From contig JALKBU010000376.1 of assembly GCA_023091735.1 (NCBI GenBank), positions 1-44,246 of the forward strand: a stretch of 44,246 nucleotides of DNA. The letters are read 5' to 3'. Below are positions 8,975 to 18,513 of the stretch, one piece after another. Under the pieces are notes generated by a model. The model searched no databases. It saw nothing but the letters and a program-made list of their open reading frames with translations, and was not told where the DNA came from. How positions within the stretch are numbered: the stretch's first letter is position 1; each line of letters starts with the position of its first letter. A program made the translations under genes and the position numbers. The DNA is from Trichomonas tenax (taxonomy: Eukaryota; Parabasalia; Trichomonadida; Trichomonadidae).

Positions 8975-11395
8975 ATGAAGTTGAAGATCTTGCCAAGTCT
9001 CGAAAAATACGGCGAGTGTCCAGTCGCAACATTCAAGCACAAGTACCTGGCGGTCAACATCGGAGAGTCCGTCCTCGTCTATAAGCAGAACGAGGCGACT
9101 TTTTCGATAATTTCGTCGTTCAAATTGGAGAAAATCGAAGTAAAGTCAATGGAATTCATATCAAGCGTTTACTCTACGAAACTGATTCTCGAAATTGTTG
9201 CTGAAGACAGATTTTACCTTTTCGACGTTTTTAATAATATTTTATCTATGTTCGAAAACAAGATTGAGTGTGTCGCATCAGATCCACTCGCTCTGAATTC
9301 GTTCATTTGTGTCGTTAATGGCAAAGAATTGACAGGTTATTCATACGAAATCACAGAAGAATTCTTAATTACGAAAAATTGGCATATTGACTTCGAAGAC
9401 ACAGTCAAATGCATTTCTATATCCGATTATAATCCTAATTTTGCGATTTTTTTGACCGAAACTTCCGAAGTGAACGTTTTCAAGCGAGAAAATCAAAAAT
9501 CTCGATTTCAAGTTTTCGCACCTATATATCATTTGTCTCAGGAGGAAAGCGTTGATGGAGTTATTGCTATTTCTTGCGGATTTGCGATTGCTTGGTCAAA
9601 GCATTTTGTTCATCTGATTCATTTGATTACAGGAACGGCATTGACTGTTTTAAGATTCGATAATACAAAATCCATTACTGGTATTTCTTCAACTGGCAAT
9701 GAAGAGCTTTCATTTTATGTTTTATTCAATGATAATTCGATTGATTTATATTCTTTTGAAGATTCAACAATTTCTGTTCCACAGACTGTCAACTTACCAC
9801 AGACATTCAATTTCACTCCTTTAAGAGCTTCAAAAGGAAAATTTATTTTAATCAGTAATCATATGAAAATTTATATAATCAAGAAGAGTTTGAACGGTGT
9901 CATATCATTCAACGCTTTTTACACACTTCCTGTCATGAAAAAGAACGCTCCAGTTGCAAAATTACAGTCACAAATCGCTTTTTGTGACATCGATGGATTT
10001 TTAGCATCATTCAACTACAAAACGGGAGAATACTCATTCAGATACCCAACAAACGTCGAGAAGCTGCTTTGGATGACGAAGAACTCTTTGATTGTCATCA
10101 ACGAAGGAAAACTTTTCCATTTGGAGCAAACTGAGCAGTTTTCGTTCAACGAAATAGAGATTCCTGACATCAAAATCACTGACGTTCGCGTGAAATCGAA
10201 GTACATCATTATCTCCGATAAATCAACAATTGTTGTCCATTTCGACGGCAAAACGTTGTCAAAGAAAGTCAACGACTTAAATAGCTTCGATGTGACCTTG
10301 GATCATCACGACAAACTCGTTATTGCCTTTGCAATCAAAGACAGAGGAATTTTCTTCTCCAACGAAGAGTTCAAACCAATTCTCGGATCTTTCCCGCAGA
10401 ATACATCTGCATCTTATAAGTTAATTTCCGCGTCATTCCCTGTTGTTTTGGCGGTTGACTCGAATGACAAGCTTTATTCTTTCGATCTGATGTCGGGAGA
10501 ATGCGTCGCGATGATCAATTACCAATATCCTGCGGACATATATAAGTTCGAAGGAAACTTGAAATTTGCATTCGATCTGAAAACGAACATCGAAGTTTTG
10601 GACGTCAAACTCGCGCGTGTGAGAACATTTCCTAACGAAGGAGAATTGTTTTCGATAACTGAGAGTGAAATCACATGGAACAAAACAAGCGGGTTGATTT
10701 TAGAGCAAGTTTTGCAGGTTCCATATAACAGCTTCGAACTGAATTTCTTCGACTCCCCAACGCCATACGCGATCAGCATTGGCGACTGTAACAACTTCTT
10801 GAACCAAGTTCTCAGCGCGATGAGTTCCGCTGAAGACTATCCTGAGGTTGTCGATGACTTCAACATGTTCATCGGGAAAGCGCCAAGATTGGAACTTTCC
10901 ACGATTTCCAGCGACGTCAAGAGAGTTTACCACAGACTTATTCTCTCATTTTTTGGAAAGGAACTTCCGGAATCCAATGTCGCGCAAATCAAACAGTTCA
11001 TCGAAGTCTTCGAGCAGAGCGAAGATTTCCTGGGCGCTGCATTGATTTCTCTCATGATTAACGAAAAGACTAAAGTCCTCGATTACCTCATGAAGGCGGG
11101 ATTCTACGAACTCGCGCACGTTTACGCGAGTTTGAATGAACTTGACACGAACAACGTTGTTGATCAGTTTCTCCATTTTTCGATAAGATCCGGCAATCTC
11201 ATCAACGGCATCAAGACGCTCATCAGCATGAAGTACTACAGGCAAGTTGCGCTTCTTCTGTACGAGCACGGATATTACAAGAACTTGAAATTCTTCATGG
11301 AGAACTACAAAATGTCTGAATCAAAGGACCAGCACACAAACATCGAAGAGATTGTCAAGTTCATCAAGGAAAGGAACATCGGGCTTTTTGATTGA
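8975..11395 (+). CDS. Beta-propeller plus helical-solenoid protein (WDR11/coat-like, unassigned)
   Basis: An 806-residue protein starting MKLKILPSLEKYGECPVATF. The first 560 residues are rich in short beta strands with no clean WD motif, which suggests one or two degenerate beta-propellers. From about residue 620 to the end it is helical, with solenoid-like segments such as FLGAALISLMINEKTKVLDY and GFYELAHVYASLNELD. Propeller-then-solenoid architecture is shared by vesicle coat, nuclear pore, tethering and WDR11-type proteins, but no signature lets me pick one. The start is placed at the first ATG after the initiator-like element; the frame is open further up but only from a TTG. No membrane segment is seen. 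Confidence 0.6.
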   Translation: MKLKILPSLEKYGECPVATFKHKYLAVNIGESVLVYKQNEATFSIISSFKLEKIEVKSMEFISSVYSTKLILEIVAEDRFYLFDVFNNILSMFENKIECVASDPLALNSFICVVNGKELTGYSYEITEEFLITKNWHIDFEDTVKCISISDYNPNFAIFLTETSEVNVFKRENQKSRFQVFAPIYHLSQEESVDGVIAISCGFAIAWSKHFVHLIHLITGTALTVLRFDNTKSITGISSTGNEELSFYVLFNDNSIDLYSFEDSTISVPQTVNLPQTFNFTPLRASKGKFILISNHMKIYIIKKSLNGVISFNAFYTLPVMKKNAPVAKLQSQIAFCDIDGFLASFNYKTGEYSFRYPTNVEKLLWMTKNSLIVINEGKLFHLEQTEQFSFNEIEIPDIKITDVRVKSKYIIISDKSTIVVHFDGKTLSKKVNDLNSFDVTLDHHDKLVIAFAIKDRGIFFSNEEFKPILGSFPQNTSASYKLISASFPVVLAVDSNDKLYSFDLMSGECVAMINYQYPADIYKFEGNLKFAFDLKTNIEVLDVKLARVRTFPNEGELFSITESEITWNKTSGLILEQVLQVPYNSFELNFFDSPTPYAISIGDCNNFLNQVLSAMSSAEDYPEVVDDFNMFIGKAPRLELSTISSDVKRVYHRLILSFFGKELPESNVAQIKQFIEVFEQSEDFLGAALISLMINEKTKVLDYLMKAGFYELAHVYASLNELDTNNVVDQFLHFSIRSGNLINGIKTLISMKYYRQVALLLYEHGYYKNLKFFMENYKMSESKDQHTNIEEIVKFIKERNIGLFD

Positions 11396-11465
11396 TTTGT
11401 TTTTTGTTTGTATAAATTTTTTAATAAAGTAGGGGGAGCCAAAAATATAAAGTGTCTTGAGTAGA

Positions 11466-12818
11466 ATGCTAAATTATTCACTTTCTTCGATAGTTATGAG
11501 CTCGATATCGAGATCGTCGTATTTCTCTCGGCCTCAGATGGCAGTTTCACAACAATTTAGTATCAGAAATTCAAAATTAAGCAGATTTTCGAAATCATTT
11601 TTCACAGCGAGTAAAGTTTCGGCAGATTTCTATAAATCATCGTTCAAACAATTTCTCAGTCCGCCGATATACATTGACTCTGTCCGTGTAACTCAAAAGA
11701 TTTTCCACACATATCAAGATTTTAACGATGACATGAAAATGAATATCTTGTCCTGCGTTTTTTCGAACTGCAAAAACATGGAGGAGGGCTACGGAGGCGC
11801 AGTTTACTATAATATGTCAACAGGAAAAATTACTTTAACGAAATGCGGCTTTGACAACTGTTTCGCAAAGAAGTCTTCCGGTGCAATACATATTTACTCG
11901 AAGTGTTACTCAATAAAGTCTTCTTGTGTCCAAAGTTCGTTTGCCGGAAACACAGCGATGGCATTCACGATTGCGAGTGACCAAGCGAACAACGAGGACC
12001 CCTCTGGAAAGAATCCGAGGTATCTCACGTTTAGCACATTTTTCAATAATGGACCTCCAAAACTTGGAAACGAGCAGTCAATGTTCGTTCTTTCGGACAC
12101 AATGGCCTACATGGAGAACTGCAACTTCAGCCAATCTCGTCCAATCTCGGCGGACGGCACATTAGGATGCGAAAATTTACTCGTTTTCGACATCCAGCTT
12201 TGCAACTTCGAGAACAACAGCGGCCCCGGACTCCTCTCTGTGTTCCAGATAGAGACGCAGACGGAGATCAGCTACTGCAACTTCCTGAACAACGATGCGA
12301 CGGACAAAGGCTCTCTAATATCGTTCATCAGCTGCACGAGGCTCTTCGTGAACAGGAGCACTTTCTTCGGCAACAAATTCGGCAGCTTCATCGCTTCAGA
12401 CGACACAGACAAAGTCGTCTTCTTCGAGTGCTACTTGGACCTGTCGAAGAAGGACATCCGCAGAAACGCGTCAGTTGTCTTCTTCAAGGGATGCCACTTA
12501 AGAATGGATAAATCCGTTTCAATACAGATCAGCACGGTGGAGATCAACCAGTGCTACCAGATGCTCACAACGCAGACATTCTCTCCATCGATGACCTTCA
12601 TGCCGACGCAGACACCGCAACCGCCGACGAAATCGTTGACGCCGTCAGCAGTGTTCACGGCATCGAGGAACTGGGAACCAAAGACTCTCTGGATACAGAA
12701 ATACATTCTTGGAATAGCGATCCTTGTCAGTCTTCCAGCAATGTTTATTCTTGCTAGAATCACTGCAAAAAATAGTATACAGTGTGTGATTTGTCGGGGT
12801 AATCCAAAATTTGGCTAA
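11466..12818 (+). CDS. Pmp-like right-handed beta-helix surface protein with C-terminal membrane anchor
   Basis: A 450-residue protein with the short Cys/Asn-rich repeats of a parallel beta-helix (SCVFSNCKN, GGAVYYNM, CGFDNCFAKKSSGAIHIYS, SYCNFLNND, RSTFFGNKFGSFIAS). This layout is seen in trichomonad proteins related to chlamydial polymorphic membrane proteins, considered surface proteins in host contact. After the helix comes a Thr/Pro-rich stalk (about 370-395), one membrane segment (about 415-435, YILGIAILVSLPAMFILARI) and a short cytoplasmic tail ending VICRGNPKFG. No clear cleavable signal peptide is visible. The first ATG is at 11466, but an initiator-like TCACTTTCTTC at 11478-11488 lies just before an in-frame ATG at 11496, which may be the true start. 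Confidence 0.72.
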   Translation: MLNYSLSSIVMSSISRSSYFSRPQMAVSQQFSIRNSKLSRFSKSFFTASKVSADFYKSSFKQFLSPPIYIDSVRVTQKIFHTYQDFNDDMKMNILSCVFSNCKNMEEGYGGAVYYNMSTGKITLTKCGFDNCFAKKSSGAIHIYSKCYSIKSSCVQSSFAGNTAMAFTIASDQANNEDPSGKNPRYLTFSTFFNNGPPKLGNEQSMFVLSDTMAYMENCNFSQSRPISADGTLGCENLLVFDIQLCNFENNSGPGLLSVFQIETQTEISYCNFLNNDATDKGSLISFISCTRLFVNRSTFFGNKFGSFIASDDTDKVVFFECYLDLSKKDIRRNASVVFFKGCHLRMDKSVSIQISTVEINQCYQMLTTQTFSPSMTFMPTQTPQPPTKSLTPSAVFTASRNWEPKTLWIQKYILGIAILVSLPAMFILARITAKNSIQCVICRGNPKFG

Positions 12819-13068
12819 CCCTAAAAAGTCAGCAATCTGAGAATATCCATAATCATAATTTCCCTAATATATAGGGTGTGTTTAGCACAGACAGATAGAG
12901 AATGAGTTGAAATGTTATAATAACATCATTATAAACCCTATCAAATTTAAGCATTATAGCTATGGTTTGAAGTTTCTATTTCGATTATAAGTCACTCAAA
13001 TATCACAATTTTGACATCCGTCATTTTTGCACAATTGAATATGTTATAATAAAAAAAAATTTTGCGTT

Positions 13069-14640
13069 TTATTCTTTCGCTTCTTCCTTCAACTTCAAGA
13101 GCGTGTCATGAAGAGATGGGGAGAGGCAAACCTTGTACTGGTTTGGCTCGACAATCTTAACAACATCCGGTCTGAATCCGCCGTGGATCTGGTTCATAAC
13201 TCTCAACCTGGCATCGCCAAGAGAGTCGACATTGACGATGCCGTGCTCGAAGACATTGGAGAAGAGCTTCTCTGCCTTCGAGAAAGTGCACTCGAATAGA
13301 GCAGCGTTTGGCCAGCACTCGAAGAATGTGTACTTTCCTGGCTCGATGACCTCATGATCACCAAGCGTGAGTAAATCGCAAACTGCATTGCCGTCGATGT
13401 CGTAGAGTCTGAATAAGTTCTTCTTTGCTGGGAGTGTGACCTTGATCAAGTCGTTTGATAATTTGACGCGTGGATGTCCATCGATTTCGACGAGTTTGTA
13501 GACACCACCGAGCGCCGGCTGCTGCTGACATGTGACCAAGTGTGTTCCAATTCCGTAAACGTCGATTTCGTGGCCAACTCTTTCTAATTCGAGCAGGGCC
13601 TTCTCGTTGATGTCGTTTGAAGCGGTGATGACATACTTCTCTGCCTCTGGGATGTTGTACTTCGCGGCAAAATCCTTGAACATCTGTCTTGACTTCTTCG
13701 AAAGCTCAGCGAGGTCACCAGAGTCGAGTCTGATGCCCTTTCCGTTGTATCCAGCCTTAGTGAGAGCGTAAGAAACGGCCAAGAAGTTTGCGACACCGCT
13801 TGTGAGTGTGTCGTAAGTGTCGACTAATGCGAGGAAGTTCGTTGGGAACGCCTGTGCCTGAGCGATGAAGGAGATGAGCTCCGTCTTGTTCGTGTGCCAA
13901 CCGTTGTCGTTGATGCACTGCTGAGCGTGAATGAGCAAATCGACGTCTTCGTCAGTGACGCGGTGCTTGATTGAGTGGTTCATCGGCTCGTTGACGTCGT
14001 AGTAGGAGCTGATAAACGAGTGGGCGACTGTTCCCGCGATCGGAATTCCATACTTATATCCAGCGAGAACGTTTGATGTGCTGTCGAAGCCGCCCAAATA
14101 GGAGTACCTCGAAGCTGACATCGCTCCATCCGGTCCCTGAGCGCGCCTGAGGCCGAATTCCATCAATTTCCTATCCTTCGCGAGGAGGCGGATTCTGGCT
14201 GCGTTCGTTGTCATCAATGTCGCAAAGTTGATTCTGTTGAGCAGAGGTGTCTCAATGAGCTGGCAGAGACCCATTGGGCCTGTGATTCTGAGTAAAGGCT
14301 CTCTTGGGAAGACGATTGTGCCCTCCTTTGGTGCGCAGATTGTCAAGTCATTTGGATTGAGCTTTCTGAGCCAGTCAATGAACGCTGGATCGACTCCTGG
14401 GAGCTGGTCCTGAACGTATCTCAGCTGATCCTCAGTAAAGTGGAATGTTTTGATAAAATCAATCGCCTCCTCCAAGCCACCAAAGACCGCAAACGATCCT
14501 TTGAACGGCTGTGTGCGGTAGAAAAGGTCGAATGTAACGATTTTGTCTGCTCGGCCCTTAAGCCACTGTGCGAGGCAGATCGTGATCTGGTAGAAGTCCG
14601 TCAACATAGCGCAAGTGTATGGTCTTCCGCTGTCGGCCAT
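13069..14640 (-). CDS. NAPRT: Nicotinate phosphoribosyltransferase
   Basis: A 523-residue enzyme of the Preiss-Handler NAD salvage route. It converts nicotinate and PRPP to nicotinate mononucleotide with ATP use, in the cytosol. Family landmarks in order are TDFYQITICLAQW near residue 14, FGLRRAQGPDGAMSASRYS and GGFDSTSNV (about 162-190), HSFISSYYDV, RLDSGDLAELSKKSRQMF (about 300), ITASNDINEKALLELE and GIGTHLVTC (about 365). Length is close to the eukaryotic enzyme (about 540). The ATG is preceded by a strong initiator-like element on the minus strand. It is divergent from the BART-like gene, with 328 bp between them. Confidence 0.92.
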   Translation of the reverse strand: MADSGRPYTCAMLTDFYQITICLAQWLKGRADKIVTFDLFYRTQPFKGSFAVFGGLEEAIDFIKTFHFTEDQLRYVQDQLPGVDPAFIDWLRKLNPNDLTICAPKEGTIVFPREPLLRITGPMGLCQLIETPLLNRINFATLMTTNAARIRLLAKDRKLMEFGLRRAQGPDGAMSASRYSYLGGFDSTSNVLAGYKYGIPIAGTVAHSFISSYYDVNEPMNHSIKHRVTDEDVDLLIHAQQCINDNGWHTNKTELISFIAQAQAFPTNFLALVDTYDTLTSGVANFLAVSYALTKAGYNGKGIRLDSGDLAELSKKSRQMFKDFAAKYNIPEAEKYVITASNDINEKALLELERVGHEIDVYGIGTHLVTCQQQPALGGVYKLVEIDGHPRVKLSNDLIKVTLPAKKNLFRLYDIDGNAVCDLLTLGDHEVIEPGKYTFFECWPNAALFECTFSKAEKLFSNVFEHGIVNVDSLGDARLRVMNQIHGGFRPDVVKIVEPNQYKVCLSPSLHDTLLKLKEEAKE

Positions 14641-14654
14641 CTTTGATAAAAATG

Positions 14655-14668
14655 AAATGAAAAAATGA
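14655..14668 (-). promoter_or_regulatory. Initiator-like element TCATTTTTTCATTT upstream of NAPRT
   Basis: On the minus strand this reads TCATTTTTTCATTT, a near-complete match to the published Trichomonas initiator TCA(Y)T(W)(Y)TCATTA. It lies 15-28 bp before the NAPRT ATG, the expected position for a transcription start with a very short leader. It is the clearest promoter element in the window. Confidence 0.65.
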
Positions 14669-14968
14669 CAAAATTTTTCTTAGAAATATTAATTTGCTTC
14701 ATCCATTCTTATTGAAGGTTCTAAAAAGATATCGCTCGAACATTTTTGACATGAGCTGAAAGAATTTTTTATTCTTTTTTGTAATTTTATATTTAAAAAT
14801 AATTTTTCTCATGAAAGAATCATTGTTCAGCAAAATCAACAAAATAGAAATCGTTAATTTTATATATTATATAAGATGATCGTATAAACAATCCAATTTC
14901 TTTAAAATTCTGCAATAATTTTTTGTAATTGAGATTTTTTAGCTTCAAAATTGGCTTAAAATCATATA

Positions 14969-15481
14969 ATGAAACTAAAAATGCAAAAAACGAAAAACAA
15001 TTTAAAACGTGCATCGAAAAAAACAATCAAAAAAATGAGTTGCGCGAATCCAGAGACAGCTGACTGCGTTTACGCCATTGACGAAGGTCACGAAACCTCC
15101 AGAGAGGAGAACATCCTCGCTGCTTTCGAGGACGTCCTTCTCTCCGACGAATTCGTGATGAAGCAGGATGAATTCATCGCTAAACACTCAAAATTGTTCA
15201 CAGAGGACGGTGATTTGCCACTACAGTGTATGAATGTATATAAGCAATACGTAGACCTCATAGAGAAGACTCTTCTCGCGAAAGTTTCCAAAGTCTTCCC
15301 AGATTTCTCATTTGACGAGCTTATTCCGCTCATTAAAAATCATAGCATCGATGACATCGCTCACGCTGACGTTTTCGAGCTTCTTTCCGCAACATTAGAT
15401 TTCAACGAGTTCAGAGACTTAATGATTTCCTACAATATGGGCCAGAACGCTGACTTAGAGTTTACTGTAACAAAGTTCTAA
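14969..15481 (+). CDS. BART-domain protein, ARL2BP-like
   Basis: A 170-residue protein. Residues 48-160 match the BART domain of ADP-ribosylation factor-like 2 binding protein: FEDVLLSDEFVMKQDEF, then VYKQYVDLIEKTLLAKVSK, then DVFELLSATLDFNEFRDLMI. In other eukaryotes this domain binds GTP-loaded ARL2/ARL3, which act in tubulin folding, mitochondria or cilia. Length is close to human ARL2BP (163). The N-terminus is basic and lysine-rich up to an internal Met at residue 23 (15035); translation could start there (MSCANPETADC). An initiator-like TCATATA at 14962 just before the first ATG favours the longer form. It is convergent with the EGF/IPT gene. Confidence 0.75.
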   Translation: MKLKMQKTKNNLKRASKKTIKKMSCANPETADCVYAIDEGHETSREENILAAFEDVLLSDEFVMKQDEFIAKHSKLFTEDGDLPLQCMNVYKQYVDLIEKTLLAKVSKVFPDFSFDELIPLIKNHSIDDIAHADVFELLSATLDFNEFRDLMISYNMGQNADLEFTVTKF

Positions 15482-15645
15482 AATCGAATAAATTTTTATT
15501 TTTATCAAATTCCGCAACAAAATCTACAATAATGTGCATAATTATGCAATTGCCCGTGTATATTTATGACCTTAAATAGTTTTTGATTGATTTTTTTTTA
15601 TAAAATCTAACAAACAAAAAAAGGAACAAAATACTATACAAATTA

Positions 15646-16404
15646 TTATGTTTCGAATTGCTCCTCAATAGGAACATCCTTATTTGGAATATTTTTCATC
15701 ATTTCTTCATCATTTGTTTCGTACAAATCCATCACTTCCGTCTTCGCCTCCGAACAGATGAGATATAACGAATAGAAGAACAAAATGTAGGAAATAGTGA
15801 ACATCACGTATCTCACAACTTTCGGCGGAGCTTTCTTATAAATAAACTGGAGTTCATCCATTGACCACGTTTCGTTGTCGAAAGAGAAAGCGAAGCTTAT
15901 CTCGCTTGGTTCCTGAATTGGAATCAAACATCTTGCAAATCCTTGAATTGTGATTGTAGCGTTCGTCGTGACGTTCCCAAACCTGCAGAATCCCTGTGTA
16001 TGAGAATATCCAACACCAGCGACGTACGAAACATTCAAATATTTCTTTCTCTTTCCAACGAGAATGTCTGGTGTTAAAGAGAGAATCTCCGGACTGATAT
16101 AATGGCACTTTCCGTCGAATTCGTTGAATCCTGGAATGCATTCGCAAACTCCAGGATATTTACAGACCATATGGTCTCCGCACGAGTTGTTGCAGGTCCA
16201 GCATCCTGTCATAAGCATCGGGTCACCCAATTCGTAGCCGGATTCGCACGTGCAGTTTCCTTCTGAAATTTTTATCGTGTGTTTCGCAAGACATCGCGAA
16301 TTTGGCGGTATCAAACTGTTGCTTAGATCGATTGTTGCGCTTCTGTCCTCCTCATAAGGACTTATCTCGTCTTTGTTCATAATCAAAAAAAGAAACAAGT
16401 TCAT
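15646..16404 (-). CDS. EGF-like/IPT membrane protein
   Basis: A 252-residue protein with a short hydrophobic start (MNLFLFLIM), a cysteine-rich EGF-like region (about 38-103, including CTCESGYELGD, CWTCNNSCGDHMVC and CECIPGFNEFDGKC), an IPT/TIG-like beta domain opening with SPEILSLTPD (about 104-160), and one membrane segment (about 198-218, VVRYVMFTISYILFFYSLYLI). An acidic cytoplasmic tail follows. It is probably a small type I surface protein. N-glycosylation sequons are present (NVS, NVT, NAT, NET). No specific function is recognised. It is divergent from the 16462 gene, sharing a 57-bp promoter with a perfect inverted repeat. Confidence 0.65.
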   Translation of the reverse strand: MNLFLFLIMNKDEISPYEEDRSATIDLSNSLIPPNSRCLAKHTIKISEGNCTCESGYELGDPMLMTGCWTCNNSCGDHMVCKYPGVCECIPGFNEFDGKCHYISPEILSLTPDILVGKRKKYLNVSYVAGVGYSHTQGFCRFGNVTTNATITIQGFARCLIPIQEPSEISFAFSFDNETWSMDELQFIYKKAPPKVVRYVMFTISYILFFYSLYLICSEAKTEVMDLYETNDEEMMKNIPNKDVPIEEQFET

Positions 16405-16413
16405 ATTTTATTT

Positions 16414-16433
16414 AACCTTATATCAATAAGGTT
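16414..16433. promoter_or_regulatory. Perfect inverted repeat in a bidirectional promoter
   Basis: AACCTTAT-ATCA-ATAAGGTT has 8-bp arms and a 4-bp centre. It lies in the middle of the 57-bp gap between two divergent genes (15646-16404 minus and 16462 plus). The position suggests a dimeric factor site or shared core element. Related ATAAGGTTA occurs at 42470-42478, upstream of the TMEM62-like gene. Confidence 0.4.
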
Positions 16434-16461
16434 ATTTTTATTTGGTGGATTTTTTTCATAA

Positions 16462-18474
16462 ATGAGAGTCCCTTTCAGGAATAAAAAGATCGAGGAGCTT
16501 CTTAGAGAGATATATGCAATTAAAAACGAGGGGCAGTTGAAGAACAATGAGATTTCCAGGCTTTTCTTTGATATAGAAAACGATATTTCAAACTTTCAAA
16601 ACGAATTGTTGGATAAATGCTTTTTACACAGAACTGAGTTAAATATATACAATAAAATGATCGAAAGAAGCAAAATTGAAACTCCTTCTTATTTTAAGTT
16701 AGTTAATAACCCAGAAATTTTAATTTTATGCGGAGAAAGACAAAATATGGCCTCAAAATTAGTAGATTTGTACAATAATCCAGATGCATATATTGAAAAG
16801 ATTATGGATTACTTAAAAAACAATCCAAAAAATAACGACCATTTCATTAATCAAGTTTTTCCTTCCACATATGCATATTTCACTGATGAAAAGGCATTGA
16901 AATGCGCCTGTAACTTTGTAAATTCGATAATCGATGCAAGCAATTTTGATTTGGGATCAAAATTTGTGAAAGTCTTGTTTGAAGGATCGTTTTCTTTCCA
17001 CAACGCTTTATGGACATGCTTCAGACAAGAAATGATTGATAATTTAGAGATGTCACGTGAAAAAGAGCAAAATAATTATCAGATATTTATCGATGCATTG
17101 AAGACAACTTCTGCAGCTGCATATGATCAATTCATTTGCTTGAATAAGTTGGCTTCTATTAACACAGAAGAAACAGTGGATTTTTTTCTCAATCAAATTA
17201 TTTACCCATCGTTTACATTCCATGAAAGATTTTTGTCATACATTATAGATTTGGATGCATTTAAATCATTATTCAACCCCCTTTTCGAAAACGAAGGTGC
17301 ACTCCAAATTTCGATATTTGCAGAGTTGTTTTTGCCACCAAGAGCTGTAAACACAGTCCCGAACACAATGCAGTACAGCCTTGCGAAGTGCTATTCTATC
17401 AAACTCATTGCAAGCGATTTAGTGACATTGATGACGATTTTAGAAGCACGAGAATCTATTATGAGTTTCATTAAATCAAATTATTCGAAGCTCAACACGG
17501 ACAAGAAATTGGTTATCATACAGATTGTCAATGGAGAGCCGCAGGAGAAGATCCCGAAAGTCGTTGGAACTGAAGAGTTCGACAAGAAATACAAACAATA
17601 TGAAACAGAAGCCGAACAGAATTCCATTCCGTTGTTAAAAATGCTTGCTTTGAGAGATGGTCATCGTGATGCCCAAATACAGAGTGAGGAATTTGTTGTG
17701 TACGCGCTGAGTAAGATACTGCGTTCGGAAAAGCTCAGATGTGTAAATCTTACGCAAACAATTAAACTCAAAAAAACATTCGTTAGATTGAGGGATTTCT
17801 CAGAGTTGGTGTCTGTTGAAATAGCGGGTGTTGACTATGCTTTCGTTTCGTCACAGTACGCGGGCAAGAAATTCTACGTTACCTCTAAATGCAGACCGAA
17901 AGATTTGTACAGTCACATCAAGTATTCGATAAAGAAATTGAGTGACTTTCCATGGATGAAGATTCCGATTGTTATATCAAAACTTAACGCAGTCTTCAGT
18001 TTTCCGCCTCCATCTGTCGTTAAATTCATGACTCAAGTATTCGATGTTCAAGATTACAAAATTATAATCTACAAAGACGAAATGATTCCAAAGGAGTTCA
18101 AAAATCAGCTTCAGTATTTCAAACACCTTGTTGAGCTCCTCAATGCTGCTCCTCTCGGAAACAGAATTCTGCTGATAGACGAAATAGTTAAAAATATCAA
18201 AACGATGACAAAAATGGCAGCTGAGTTGAAAATAAATTTATCAGATAAGATGCTGTTCAAGTATGTTTTCTCTGTATCTGATCAAGGATTGTTCGTAGAA
18301 ACACTCATTACTGTGAACCAGATTTTCATTGCCTTGAACAGTTTCGATATCAAGGAAAGTGAGTTCAAGAGCGTTTTAGAGTCAGCTTTGCCTTGGACAA
18401 TACCTCTATACGGCTTTCGTGAAGATATTATTACAGGAATACAGCAGACATGCATCTGCGCGCTTGGATATTAA
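16462..18474 (+). CDS. Unrecognised helical protein, 670 residues
   Basis: A complete frame with an ATG 4 bp after an initiator-like TCATAA. The protein appears mostly alpha-helical, with an N-terminal amphipathic stretch (KKIEELLREIYAIKNE), then helical repeats (for example MDYLKNNPKNNDHFINQVF and ACNFVNSIIDASNFDLGSKF). A probable mixed alpha/beta C-terminal half follows, including FVRLRDFSELVSVEIAGVD. No signal peptide, membrane span or catalytic motif is visible. I do not recognise the family; it may be lineage-specific. It is convergent with the DOCK gene, with only 39 bp between stops. Confidence 0.6.
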   Translation: MRVPFRNKKIEELLREIYAIKNEGQLKNNEISRLFFDIENDISNFQNELLDKCFLHRTELNIYNKMIERSKIETPSYFKLVNNPEILILCGERQNMASKLVDLYNNPDAYIEKIMDYLKNNPKNNDHFINQVFPSTYAYFTDEKALKCACNFVNSIIDASNFDLGSKFVKVLFEGSFSFHNALWTCFRQEMIDNLEMSREKEQNNYQIFIDALKTTSAAAYDQFICLNKLASINTEETVDFFLNQIIYPSFTFHERFLSYIIDLDAFKSLFNPLFENEGALQISIFAELFLPPRAVNTVPNTMQYSLAKCYSIKLIASDLVTLMTILEARESIMSFIKSNYSKLNTDKKLVIIQIVNGEPQEKIPKVVGTEEFDKKYKQYETEAEQNSIPLLKMLALRDGHRDAQIQSEEFVVYALSKILRSEKLRCVNLTQTIKLKKTFVRLRDFSELVSVEIAGVDYAFVSSQYAGKKFYVTSKCRPKDLYSHIKYSIKKLSDFPWMKIPIVISKLNAVFSFPPPSVVKFMTQVFDVQDYKIIIYKDEMIPKEFKNQLQYFKHLVELLNAAPLGNRILLIDEIVKNIKTMTKMAAELKINLSDKMLFKYVFSVSDQGLFVETLITVNQIFIALNSFDIKESEFKSVLESALPWTIPLYGFREDIITGIQQTCICALGY

Positions 18475-18513
18475 AAATATTTGTTTGAATTTATTACAAA
18501 AATACTTACAAAA

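Noticed and set aside
12812..12942. CCCTAA / CCCTATC pieces as telomere-like repeats
   Set aside because: Only isolated copies between two intact genes, with no tandem run.
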